From CAVTWS01 sp963738445 (GTDB lineage Bacteria; Actinomycetota; Acidimicrobiia; Acidimicrobiales; SHLQ01), in contig CAVTWS010000015.1 of the NCBI GenBank assembly GCA_963738445.1, positions 434,001 to 498,000 on the forward strand: a stretch of DNA of 64,000 bases, written 5' to 3'. The number at the start of each line of letters is the position of its first letter. Within the stretch, counting starts at the first letter, position 1. The notes below the pieces were generated by a model, which was not told the origin of the DNA, made no database searches, and saw only the letters and a list, made by a program, of their open reading frames with translations. This document shows, in pieces, positions 16,711 through 25,087 of this stretch. The translations under genes and the position numbers were made by a program.

Positions 16711-18542
16711 GATCTTCGATGCGGCGATGGGGTGGCGCGCTGGTGCTGTTGCTGGCGGCCAGCGCGTGCGTCGAATCGGGCGGCGATCAGGCCGCTGACG
16801 ACGATCTGCTCGACGCCGACACGGGCGACTGCATCGTCATCGACATGGCGGTGTCGTCGGAGAAGATCGATCTGCTCGACGACCTGGCCCGCACGTTCAA
16901 CGAGAGCGGCGCCGAGGTCGACGGCGAGTGCGTGTTCATCCGCCCGCAGGTCAAGCCATCGGGCGGAGCGATGCAGTCCCTCGCCGCCGGCTGGAACGAG
17001 ACGATCGACGGTCCTCGTCCGGTCATCTGGTCGCCGGCCGGGAGCGCCTGGGGAGCGGTGCTCAACGAACGCCTGGCCGAGCAGGACCTGCCCCCCATGA
17101 CCACCGAAGGCGAGCCGTTCATGCTCACGCCGCTGGTGATCGCCATGCCCCGGCCCATGGCCGAGGCGCTGGGTTGGCCCGAGGAGCCGCTGGGCTGGGC
17201 GGACATCTTCGAGTTCGCCCGCTCGGGCGCGGGTTGGGAGGACTTCGGGCATCCGGAGTGGGGCCCGTTCCGGCTCGGCAAGACCAACCCCAACTTCTCC
17301 ACCAGTGGGCTGTCGGCCCTCATCGCCCAGACCTACGCCGCGACCGGCAAGTCCTCCGGCCTCTCCATCGAGGATCTCGAGAACCCGGCCGTGATCGACT
17401 ACGCCCGGTCGATCGAGTCGACCGTCGTCCACTACGGGACCACCACCCTGACCTTCCTCAACAACTGGTACCGCGCCGACCAGCGCGGCACAGCCCTCAC
17501 CTACGCCTCGGCCGCGGCCGTCGAGGAGAAGTCGGTCATCGACTACAACCTGGGCAACCCCGACGGCACGCTCGAGCCCGGCGAGGAACCGCGGCCGCCC
17601 CGGATCCCGCTCGTCGCCATCTACCCGGAAGAGGGAACGCTGTTCTCGGACAACCCGTTCTTCATCCTCGACGCCGAGTGGGTCGACGAGAACGAGCGTG
17701 CTGGCGCCGAGCTCTTCAGCGAGTACGTCCAGCAACCGGACGTGCAGCAGCGGGTGCTCGAGTTCGGGTTCCGACCCGGGAACCCGTCGGTGGCCGTTGG
17801 GGCGCCGATCGTGGCCGCCAACGGCGTCGATCCCACCCAGCCCCAGAACCTGCTGCCCGTACCCGATCCCGAGGTCATGGTCGGCCTGCTCGAGCAATGG
17901 GCCGAGGTGCGCAAGCCGGCGCGGATCCTGCTGCTGCTCGACGTGTCGGGCTCGATGGGCGAGATCGGCGACCCCGAGACGTTCGCCACGAAGCTCGATC
18001 TGGCCATCGGCGCCGCCACCCGAGCACTCGACCAGGTCAAAGACGGTGACCAGATGGCGTTGTGGATCTTCTCGACCGACCTCGTCCCGAGGAATCCGGC
18101 GGGTACCGCCGACTACGACATCGCCGTGCCCTACGCCGAGATCGGCGAGGGTTCCCGAGCCGACCTACAAGCCGAACTCAGCGTGCAGTTCCCCCAGAAC
18201 GGGACCCCGCTCTACACCGCGGTCGGGGCGGCCTACGCGGCGGCGCAGGAGACCTACGATCCCAACGCCATCAACGCGGTCATCGTGTTGACCGATGGTC
18301 GCAACGAGGACATCGACCCCGATGACGACCGCGACCAACTCGAGGAGCTGCTGGCTGAGCTGTCGTCGAACTCCGAGGGGCAGCAGAGCCGGCCGGTCCG
18401 GGTGTTCACCATCGCGTACGGCGAGGATGCCGACACATCGGTGCTGCGCCGCATCGCCGAGGCGTCGAACGCCGCGGCCTACGACGCCAGCGACCCGGCC
18501 TCGATCGACCGGGTGTTCACGAACGTGATCTCGAACTTCTGA
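16707..18542 (+). CDS. lipoprotein with solute-binding domain fused to a von Willebrand A domain
   Basis: 611 residues. The signal peptide ends in a lipobox (LLLAASAC), so the mature protein should be lipid-anchored at Cys22. Residues ~40-390 resemble an ABC-type solute-binding domain (AVSSEKIDLLDDLARTFNES...; IWSPAGSAWGAVLNE; FLNNWYRADQRGTALTYAS). Residues ~400-600 are a vWA domain with a complete metal-ion-dependent adhesion site: DVSGSMG, the Thr in NGTPLYTAV, and the Asp in IVLTDGRNED. Such fusions occur in actinobacteria without a known function. Its position between another binding-like protein and a membrane coiled-coil protein suggests an envelope complex. GTG 16707 overlaps the previous stop; ATG 16719 is the alternative start. 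Confidence 0.8.
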   Translation: MRSSMRRWGGALVLLLAASACVESGGDQAADDDLLDADTGDCIVIDMAVSSEKIDLLDDLARTFNESGAEVDGECVFIRPQVKPSGGAMQSLAAGWNETIDGPRPVIWSPAGSAWGAVLNERLAEQDLPPMTTEGEPFMLTPLVIAMPRPMAEALGWPEEPLGWADIFEFARSGAGWEDFGHPEWGPFRLGKTNPNFSTSGLSALIAQTYAATGKSSGLSIEDLENPAVIDYARSIESTVVHYGTTTLTFLNNWYRADQRGTALTYASAAAVEEKSVIDYNLGNPDGTLEPGEEPRPPRIPLVAIYPEEGTLFSDNPFFILDAEWVDENERAGAELFSEYVQQPDVQQRVLEFGFRPGNPSVAVGAPIVAANGVDPTQPQNLLPVPDPEVMVGLLEQWAEVRKPARILLLLDVSGSMGEIGDPETFATKLDLAIGAATRALDQVKDGDQMALWIFSTDLVPRNPAGTADYDIAVPYAEIGEGSRADLQAELSVQFPQNGTPLYTAVGAAYAAAQETYDPNAINAVIVLTDGRNEDIDPDDDRDQLEELLAELSSNSEGQQSRPVRVFTIAYGEDADTSVLRRIAEASNAAAYDASDPASIDRVFTNVISNF

Positions 18543-18762
18543 TGTTCGCCCTCACTCGGTCGCTTCGCTCCCTCTGTTCGGGCGAGCTTGGGGGAGCGGC
18601 TTCGCCGCGCTCACGTTTGCTGCGCCGGGATGGCGGAGCCACACCGGCACAGGGGAGCCACACCGGCACAGGGGGCGCGACACCAGCACTGGCGGAGCTA
18701 CACCGGCCCAGGCTTTCACGAGCCGGATCGCTCGCTTCGCTCCGATTGCACTGGAGGGTCTG
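18543..18762. repeat. intergenic region with short degenerate direct repeats
   Basis: This 220-bp gap inside the envelope operon contains about four copies of a 19-20 base unit of the form GAGCCACACCGGCACAGGG, near 18636, 18655, 18674 and 18695. The first two are identical and the others are degenerate. GCTTCGCTCC-type inverted segments flank the array on both sides. No ORF here looks real. GGAGGG at about 18751 serves the next gene. Confidence 0.6.
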
Positions 18763-19569
18763 ATGAGCCTGCGGGACCGTCTGCTGACCCGGCCGGTCGC
18801 CGAGGCGATGATGTCACCCACGGCGATCGTGTTGACCGGGGTGGGCGCGGCGGCTGCCATCCTCGTCGGGCTTGGCCCGATCGGAGCGGTGGTGGGGGCC
18901 GTACTGGGATGGGCCGGCAAGGTGGCCACCGCCGTGCCGAAGGCGGCGACGAGACCCTCGATTCGGCCGACCCAGCTCGGCGAACCGTGGCGGCAGTTCG
19001 TGACCGAGGCGGTCGACGCCGAGCAACGGTTCCGGCGGGCGGTCGAGCGCACCCGCACCGGTCCGTTGCGGGAGCGGCTGGAAGCGATCGGCGCCCGCGT
19101 GCAGCACAGCGTCGACGAATCGTGGGGGATCGCCGAACGGGCTCAGCAGCTCGCCGAAGCTCGAAGCACGATCGACGCCGACCGGGTCGAACGGCAGCTG
19201 GCTCAGGCCGGCGACTCGGGCGCGTCGGCGGCCGAGGTCGAGGCGCTCCAGGCGCAGCTCGCCACAGCTCAGCGTCTGGATCGGGTCATCGAGGACGCGT
19301 ACGGCAAGTTGCGCCTGCTCGACGCCCGGCTCGACGAAGCGGTCGCCCGGGCGATCGAGTTGTCCGTCCAGGCGGCCGATGCCGCCGATCTCGAGTCGGT
19401 CGACAGTCAGGTCGGCGACGTGGTCATGGAGCTCGAGGCGTTGCGATCGGCCCTCGACGAAGGAGCGGGCGGGTCCTTGGCCCAGGCGGAAGCGATCGTC
19501 GAGGAAGGCCGGCGCGCCCAACCCGGCGCACCCCGGCGGGGCCAGCGCCCACGCGGGGTCAACGGCTGA
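18763..19569 (+). CDS. membrane-anchored coiled-coil protein of unknown function
   Basis: 268 residues. An N-terminal hydrophobic hairpin (AIVLTGVGAAAAILVGLGPIGAVVGAVLGWAG, about residues 20-52) is followed by long charged, Ala/Glu/Arg-rich helices (about 75-245) with heptad-like spacing, then a basic tail. This predicts a membrane-anchored coiled-coil protein, PspA-like in general shape but not recognisable as a named family. The ATG has GGAGGG upstream. It follows the vWA lipoprotein on the same strand and overlaps the convergent monooxygenase gene by 11 bp. I infer that it is the membrane partner of the two exported proteins. Confidence 0.65.
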   Translation: MSLRDRLLTRPVAEAMMSPTAIVLTGVGAAAAILVGLGPIGAVVGAVLGWAGKVATAVPKAATRPSIRPTQLGEPWRQFVTEAVDAEQRFRRAVERTRTGPLRERLEAIGARVQHSVDESWGIAERAQQLAEARSTIDADRVERQLAQAGDSGASAAEVEALQAQLATAQRLDRVIEDAYGKLRLLDARLDEAVARAIELSVQAADAADLESVDSQVGDVVMELEALRSALDEGAGGSLAQAEAIVEEGRRAQPGAPRRGQRPRGVNG

Positions 19570-21004
19570 CGTAGGAGTCGGCGTCGTCGACCGAGGTTGC
19601 GGCCGTGTACGACGCCATGTTGCCGGGCCATTGGGTGACGATGCGCCCCGACGGACCGCGGTAGTAGGTCGAGCACCCGGCGTTCCACACGTCGATGTCG
19701 TCGAGCCGGCGTTGGATCTGCTCGTTGTAGGTGTCCATGGCGTGGCGGTCGACGGCGATCGACGCGATGTGGTCCCGGCGCATGCGCTCGAGGTGCCGGA
19801 CGATGTAGCCGATCTGGCACTCGATCATGTGGAGGATCGAGCCGTTGTTGGTGTTGGGTCCGTACAGCATGAACAGGTTGGGGAACCCGGCGACCGTGAC
19901 CCCCAGGTAGGCCTGGGCGCCGTCGGCCCAGGAGTCGACCAGGCGAATCCCGGCCCGGCCCGTGACGGGGATGACCGACAGGTACTCGGTGGTGTGGAAC
20001 CCGGTGGCGCAGACGATCGCGTCGAACTCCCGGTGCCGGCCGTCGGAGGTGGTGACTCCCCGGTCGTCGACACCGGTGACGGCCGAGGTGACGAGCTCGA
20101 CGTTGGATCGGTTGAACGCCGGGTAGAACGTGTTCGACACCAGGGGCCGGTGACAACCGTACGGATCCGACGGCGTGAGCCGAGCTCGGAGCTCGGGGTC
20201 GATCACCTGATCGAGGTTGGCCCGGCACGACCGCTCGGCGTACGCCTTCGCCGCGGGGTTCGAGAAGGTGAGGCCTACGTCGATCTGTTCGGCGAGCAGA
20301 CGGCGACGAACTGCACACCCCTCCGGGTCGGCCAGGAACTCGGCGATCTGCTCGGGCGTGTAGGGGTCATCCTCCCGCAACGAGATCCATTGGGGGGAAC
20401 GCTGGAACATGCTCAGATGCCGCGGCCGTCTCGGCGAGCACGGGTACTGCCTGGACCGCACTGGCGCCGCTGCCGATCACCGCCGACCCGCAGACCCGCG
20501 AGATCGCACGCGTCGGGCCACCGCGGCCGAGTGGATCAGCTGGCCCTCGAAACGATCGAGGCCCTCGATGTCGGGCCAGCGCGGCTCGTTGAACATGCCG
20601 ATGGCGCTGACGACGATGCCGGCCCGGAAGCGCTCGCCGCCCTCGGTGTCGACCGACCAGGTCGATGAGTCGTCGTCCCACGTCAGCTCCGTGACCGCAG
20701 TCCCGAACCGGATGAGCGGCAGCAGGTCGTGCTCCGCCGCGCAGCGCTCGAAGTACGCCTTGATCTCGGCCTGTTCGGCATAGGGACGACTCCAGTCGAG
20801 CTTGGGATCGAACGAGTAGGAGTACAGGACCGACGGGACGTCGCACGCCGCCCCCGGGTAGCGATTGTGGTACCACGTCCCGCCGACCCCGGAACCCTTC
20901 TCGAGGATCGTGATGTCCTCGAAGCCGGCCGCGCGAGCCTTGATGGCCATGGCCAATCCGCCCGGCCCGGCTCCGACGATCAGGATCGTGCGTGACTCCG
21001 TCAT
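19559..21004 (-). CDS. Baeyer-Villiger-type flavin monooxygenase, frame broken by three one-base insertions
   Basis: About 480 residues after correction. The FAD site GAGPGGLAMA is at residues 11-20, and the NADPH site VIGSGASAVQ is in the middle. The reading frame breaks three times within 105 bp, at about 20524, 20484 and 20420, each with one extra G on the coding strand. Removing them gives FEGQLIHSARWPDACDL and then AETAAHLSMFQRSPQW. The first segment recreates the Baeyer-Villiger fingerprint FxGxxxHxxxW(P/D) exactly. The three insertions sum to one codon, so the C-terminal half (FHTTEYL, LYGPNTN) lies in the original frame. The enzyme would insert oxygen next to a ketone using NADPH and O2. 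ATG 21004 is preferred to 21040 because it directly precedes the FAD strand. Confidence 0.85.
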
Positions 21005-21059
21005 GGGTCCAGTCTCCGGCGACGCGAAGTGCGGGAGCAAATGCCGGCCCGTTCGGCGC

Positions 21060-21908
21060 CTACAGCAGCAGCGGCTCGCCGGGCCGATCGAGCGGGGCGA
21101 GGCGGCGCCGCAGATCCAGCTCCGCTCCCGGTGTCGGGCTGCTGAACAGGAAGCCCTGCAGGCTGTCGCAGCCCATATCGGTCATGGCTCGGGCCTGTTC
21201 GACGGTCTCGATCCCCTCGGCGACGACCGCCAACCGGTGGCCGTGGGCGAGGCGGGTCATGGCTGCGATGACGCTGTGGGCCTCGATGTCGTCGACCGCT
21301 CGACGCACCAACGGCCCAGCGATCGTCACATAGCTGAGCGGCAGGTGCCCGAGGCGGGGGAGGGCCGGGCTCCCGGTCTCGAGATCATCGAGCCCGATGG
21401 CGACGCCGAGCGAGCGGAGCTCTCCGAGCGCATCCAGGTTGCCCGGGGTCGCCTGGTCGAGCGAGTCTGCGCTGAGCTCGAGGCGCAGCCGCTCCGGTGT
21501 GAGCGCATTGCGCTCGACCGTTCGGGTCACGAGGCCGATGAGGTCGGGTCGTGACAGCAGGCTGGTCGACAGGTTGACCGCCACCTGCAGCGCGAGCTCG
21601 GGAAAGGCCAACTGCCACATGCGGAGTCGGGCGCACGACCGGTCCATCATCCACGTGTCGATGGCGGCCAGGCGTCCGGTGGCGGCGGCGACGGGGAGGA
21701 ACTGTGACGGCTGCAAGATGCCGAGGTCAGCGTCCTCGAGGCGTACGAGGCTCTCGAACGCAACGATGCGGTGCGTGTGGGCTTCGACGATGGGCTGGAA
21801 CCAGCAACGCAGACCGTCGGTGGCGAGCGCGCGGTCGAGGGCGGCTTCGACGATGCGATCGTTCAGCTTGGGTCGCGTCGTCCAAAGTCGTGCCATCGCC
21901 ATGAGCAT
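21060..21908 (-). CDS. degenerate EAL-domain protein
   Basis: 282 residues from ATG 21908, almost entirely one EAL domain (c-di-GMP phosphodiesterase fold). The signature reads FESLVRL (Glu52), AVNLSTS (Asn112), GLDDLETG in place of DDFGTG, VAEGIET (Glu231) and LQGFLFSSP. Two catalytic elements look lost: LELTES has become LELSADS, and the conserved KID motif has become TIA in YVTIAGPLV. I infer a catalytically weak or dead c-di-GMP binding or signalling protein. The frame stays open to 22112, but that extension is only translated 33-bp repeat, so I do not include it. It lies upstream of the monooxygenase on the same strand. Confidence 0.8.
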   Translation of the reverse strand: MLMAMARLWTTRPKLNDRIVEAALDRALATDGLRCWFQPIVEAHTHRIVAFESLVRLEDADLGILQPSQFLPVAAATGRLAAIDTWMMDRSCARLRMWQLAFPELALQVAVNLSTSLLSRPDLIGLVTRTVERNALTPERLRLELSADSLDQATPGNLDALGELRSLGVAIGLDDLETGSPALPRLGHLPLSYVTIAGPLVRRAVDDIEAHSVIAAMTRLAHGHRLAVVAEGIETVEQARAMTDMGCDSLQGFLFSSPTPGAELDLRRRLAPLDRPGEPLLL

Positions 21909-21961
21909 CGGCACGATGCCTCGTCTGCTTGACGAACTCCTGGGCCGATCGACCCAGTTTC

Positions 21962-22066
21962 TCTGTCGGCCGTGGCGACCGCGAGGAGTTCGTCGTTGTC
22001 GGCCGTGGCGACCGCGAGGCGTTCGTCGTTGTAGGGCGTGGCGACCGCGAGGCGTTCGTCTCCGCG
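21962..22066. repeat. three tandem 33-bp repeats
   Basis: The unit GTGGCGACCGCGAGG plus CGTTCGTCGTTGTCGGCC recurs with period 33 at 21972, 22005 and 22038, with one or two substitutions per copy. It lies in the 300-bp gap between the EAL gene and the divergent MMPL gene. Because 33 is a multiple of three, it creates an artificial Arg-rich repeat peptide on the minus strand. There are no unique spacers, so it is not CRISPR. Confidence 0.85.
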
Positions 22067-22097
22067 AGCCGGTGACGACCGGCACGCTTCCGGTGCC

Positions 22098-22137
22098 TTG
22101 ACGGGACGTCACGAGCGTGGTTACTTACAGAGTAAGT
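22098..22137 (+). promoter_or_regulatory. candidate promoter and TetR-type operator upstream of the MMPL gene
   Basis: A perfect 15-bp palindrome, ACTTAC-AGA-GTAAGT, occupies 22123-22137 in a locally AT-rich stretch. It overlaps the -10 position of a promoter candidate with TTGACG at 22098-22103 and TTACTT at 22121-22126 (17-base spacer). It lies 79 bp before the MMPL start. A TetR-family gene sits just beyond the MMPL gene, so repression by that regulator is a reasonable inference. Confidence 0.5.
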
Positions 22138-22215
22138 TTACGCTGTATGTCGTGAACGCCGTCTGAGCGCCGGACCTCGCTTCTTCGTCCCCGCTCTGGC
22201 CCCGAGGAGTCGGAC

Positions 22216-24450
22216 ATGTTTGGTCGTTTCGCTGCTGTGGTGGTGCGCCGTCGGAAGGTCGTCCTCGCCGTCTGGGCGTTGTTCGTGGTCGTCGCCGTCG
22301 TGCTGGGTGGTCGGGTGTCGGACCGCCTGGCGGGAACCGCGCAGGGCGACCGGGATGTGGAGGCTCGCCTCGTCGAGGACCGGCTCGACGGGCTGGGTGT
22401 CGGGAACGCCGACGTTCTGAGCCTCGTCGACGCCCGGTCGGGTGACGAGGCCGAGCCTGCCGTCACCGTCGCCGCGTTGACCGCCGAGGTGGCCGCGGCC
22501 GCCGCGGAGCTCGGAGCGATGCCCGGTGTCGTCGCCGTGCAATCGCCGTCGTCACCGGCCACGGGACCGCTGTTCGTGGCGACGGACCAGACGGCGATCC
22601 TGGTCGCCGTCAGCATCGATCCGGACCTCGACGAGGGCGAGACCGACACAGTCGTCGATGCGGTCGCCGATCGCCTCCGTGAGATCGACGCCCCGCGGGT
22701 CGTGGTGGGGGGCGACGCCCTGCTCGACCGGGAGAGCGTCGAGCAGACCGAGCGGGACCTGCAGCGGGCCGAGCTCATCACCCTCCCCATCGTGGTGGCC
22801 CTGGCGATCGTCCTCTTCGGTGGATTGGTGGCCGCCAGCCTGCCGCTGGTGATCGCCCTGGTCGCCATCCCGGGATCGTTGCTCGTGCTCCTCGGCCTCT
22901 CCTACGTCACCGATCTCCAGGTGTTCGCCCTCAACGCGGCCACGATGCTCGGCCTCGGCCTGGCGGTCGACTACGCGTTGCTGGTGGTGAGCCGCTTCCG
23001 AGATGAACGCGCCTCGGGGTTCGACGTGCCGACCGCGGTGGAGCGGACGGTCGTGACCGCCGGGTCGACGGTCGCCTTCTCCGGGCTCACGGTGGCCGTG
23101 GCCCTGCTCGGGTTCCTGGCGTTCGACAACGACGTCTTCCGCTCGATCGGGTTGGGCGGCATCGGCGTCGTGCTGCTGGCGATGACCGCAGCCGTCACCC
23201 TGCTCCCGGCCGCGCTCGCCACGTTCGGGCATCGGGTGAAGGCGCGCCGCGCGGTCGACGCGGAGGGTCACGGGTTCGCAAGGCTGGCCCGTTTCGTCCA
23301 GCGTCGGGCCGTGGCCATCACCGCCGGCGTGACCCTGGCGCTCCTCCTGCTGGCCCAGCCGTTCCTCGGCGTCCGGCTGGAGATCCCCGGCGCCGACTCG
23401 CTGCCGAAGTCGCTCGAGTCGCGGCAACTGTTCGATCAGTTGGAGGAACGATTCGTCATCGGCGGTGACAACCCGCTCGTCGTGGTGGTCGACGCACCCG
23501 AGACGGAGTTGTCGTCGTACCTCGCCGAGGTTCGAAAGCTCGACGGTGTGACCGGGGCCCAGGTGCGCGCGCTCCCCGACGATGTCGACGGCATCACCGT
23601 CGTCGATGTGCTCCCGGACGGTCCGGCCCAGGGTGCCACCGCCGAACGGGTCGTCGAGCAACTCCGCGACCTCGACCCGGGCGTGCCGTCGCAGGTGGGC
23701 GGACCTGCGGCCTTCCTCATCGACCAACGCGCTTCGCTGCTCGATCGGGTGCCCTTCGCCATGGGCATCGTGACCCTGGCCAGCTTCGTGCTGCTGTTCT
23801 TGTTGACCGGTTCGGTCCTCATCCCCATAAAGGCGCTGGTGATGAACGTGCTGTCGCTCACCGCGACCTTCGGCGTGCTGGTGTGGGGGTTCCAGGACGG
23901 GCACCTCGCCGGTGTCCTCGGCTTCGACTCGACCGGCTATCTGGCCTTGTGGATGCCGTTCCTGGTGTTCTTCCTCGCCTTTGGGCTGTCGATGGACTAC
24001 GAGGTCTTCCTGCTCGCCCGCATCAAGGAGGAATGGGACCGCACGGGCGACAACGACCGGGCCGTGGCATCTGGTCTGGCCCACACGGGTCGGATCATCA
24101 CCTCGGCCGCGTTGCTGATCGGGGTGGTGTTCGGGGCGTTCGCAACGGGTGAGGCGGTCGAGACCAAGGCGCTCGGCGTCGGACTGTCGCTGGCGATCCT
24201 GGTCGACGCCACCGTGGTGCGCACCCTGCTCGTCCCGGCGACGATGCGCCTGCTCGGGCGGTGGAACTGGTGGGCGCCGGCCCCGTTGCGCCGACTCCAC
24301 GAGGCGATCGGCCTCCATGAGGTGTCGCTACCCGTCGGCTCCGGTCCCGTTCTGGTCAGGGAGGAGCTCGGCTCCACCGGTCCCAGCCAGGAGGGAGTCG
24401 AAACCGGCGAGGAGCACCTCGAGACCGGCGACGAACCGGTCCGCGTCTGA
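22216..24450 (+). CDS. MMPL-family RND exporter
   Basis: 744-residue membrane transporter of the MmpL branch of RND permeases, which use proton motive force to export lipids or hydrophobic compounds. It has the twofold arrangement: one helix near the N-terminus (VVLAVWALFVVVAVVL), a soluble loop of about 150 residues, five helices including the GLAVDYALLVVSRFRDE signature, then a second half beginning near nt 23310 with the matching GLSMDYEVFLLARIKEEW. The conserved Asp-Tyr pairs (DYALL and DYEVF) are proton-relay positions in the family. Its 3' end overlaps the convergent TetR gene by 123 bp. The C-terminal acidic tail (ELGSTGPSQEG...) is encoded in that overlap. Confidence 0.92.
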   Translation: MFGRFAAVVVRRRKVVLAVWALFVVVAVVLGGRVSDRLAGTAQGDRDVEARLVEDRLDGLGVGNADVLSLVDARSGDEAEPAVTVAALTAEVAAAAAELGAMPGVVAVQSPSSPATGPLFVATDQTAILVAVSIDPDLDEGETDTVVDAVADRLREIDAPRVVVGGDALLDRESVEQTERDLQRAELITLPIVVALAIVLFGGLVAASLPLVIALVAIPGSLLVLLGLSYVTDLQVFALNAATMLGLGLAVDYALLVVSRFRDERASGFDVPTAVERTVVTAGSTVAFSGLTVAVALLGFLAFDNDVFRSIGLGGIGVVLLAMTAAVTLLPAALATFGHRVKARRAVDAEGHGFARLARFVQRRAVAITAGVTLALLLLAQPFLGVRLEIPGADSLPKSLESRQLFDQLEERFVIGGDNPLVVVVDAPETELSSYLAEVRKLDGVTGAQVRALPDDVDGITVVDVLPDGPAQGATAERVVEQLRDLDPGVPSQVGGPAAFLIDQRASLLDRVPFAMGIVTLASFVLLFLLTGSVLIPIKALVMNVLSLTATFGVLVWGFQDGHLAGVLGFDSTGYLALWMPFLVFFLAFGLSMDYEVFLLARIKEEWDRTGDNDRAVASGLAHTGRIITSAALLIGVVFGAFATGEAVETKALGVGLSLAILVDATVVRTLLVPATMRLLGRWNWWAPAPLRRLHEAIGLHEVSLPVGSGPVLVREELGSTGPSQEGVETGEEHLETGDEPVRV

Positions 24451-25017
24451 CCACGCCAGGCAGGCGTTCTTGAACTCGATGACCCCGGCCAGCTCCTCGG
24501 GGACGTCGTCGGCCTGGAACCCGGAGCCGTTTCGGAGCGCCTCCAGCAGACCGAGCTCCTGGCTGATCGCGCCGTGGAGCCACGAGCCGGCCACGGCGAA
24601 GGCGAGCCCGGCATCCCGTTCGGACAGGCCGGCCGAACGGAAGGTCTCATAGGTGAGGTAGAGCACCTGCATCCCCGCGACTCCGGTCACCGGCCGCTCG
24701 ATGGACAGCAGGAACGCCTCGGGATGGTGGAGGGCGACCACGCGAAAGGCGTGAGCGATCCGGCGGGCCTGATCGCGCCACGCCACGCCCGCCAGGTCAC
24801 CGATCTCGACCAGGATCTCGGAGTCGATCTGTTCGCTCACGAGGTCCATCAGGTCGGACTTGCTGGACACGTGGTTGTACAACGACATGGCCTCGACCCC
24901 GAGCTCGGCGCCGAGCTTTCGCATGCTCAACGAGTCCGTGCCGCTGGAGTCGATCAGGCCCACGGCGGCCGACGCGATGCGGTCTCGCGTCAGCGGAGTG
25001 CGGTCGGCCCGGGCCAT
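24328..25017 (-). CDS. TetR-family transcriptional regulator
   Basis: 229 residues from ATG 25017. The N-terminal helix-turn-helix reads LTRDRIASAAVGLIDSSGTDSLSMRKLGAELGVEAMSLYNHVSSKSDLMDL, the diagnostic TetR DNA-binding region, and the C-terminal half resembles the tetracycline-repressor-type ligand domain (AVAGSWLHGAISQEL). It is convergent with, and overlaps, the MMPL exporter, so it probably regulates that gene through the palindrome at 22123. ATG 25017 is preferred to 25101 because the extra N-terminus is low-complexity and lies in the short divergent gap before the LLM gene. Confidence 0.9.
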   Translation of the reverse strand: MARADRTPLTRDRIASAAVGLIDSSGTDSLSMRKLGAELGVEAMSLYNHVSSKSDLMDLVSEQIDSEILVEIGDLAGVAWRDQARRIAHAFRVVALHHPEAFLLSIERPVTGVAGMQVLYLTYETFRSAGLSERDAGLAFAVAGSWLHGAISQELGLLEALRNGSGFQADDVPEELAGVIEFKNACLAWSDADRFVAGLEVLLAGFDSLLAGTGGAELLPDQNGTGADG

Positions 25018-25087
25018 GAGGTGATCGTACCGGCCCCTCGCCCCGTCGGCCGATGAGAGCGGGGCCGGCGTTGTAGGGTCGGCGCCG

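Noticed and set aside
18543..18763. 73-codon plus-strand frame between the vWA and coiled-coil genes
   Set aside because: Composed of the degenerate repeats; no ribosome-binding site and no similarity to a protein family.
21909..22112. Arg-rich N-terminal extension of the EAL protein
   Set aside because: It is only translated 33-bp repeat DNA in the intergenic region and has no Shine-Dalgarno; the EAL fold starts after ATG 21908.
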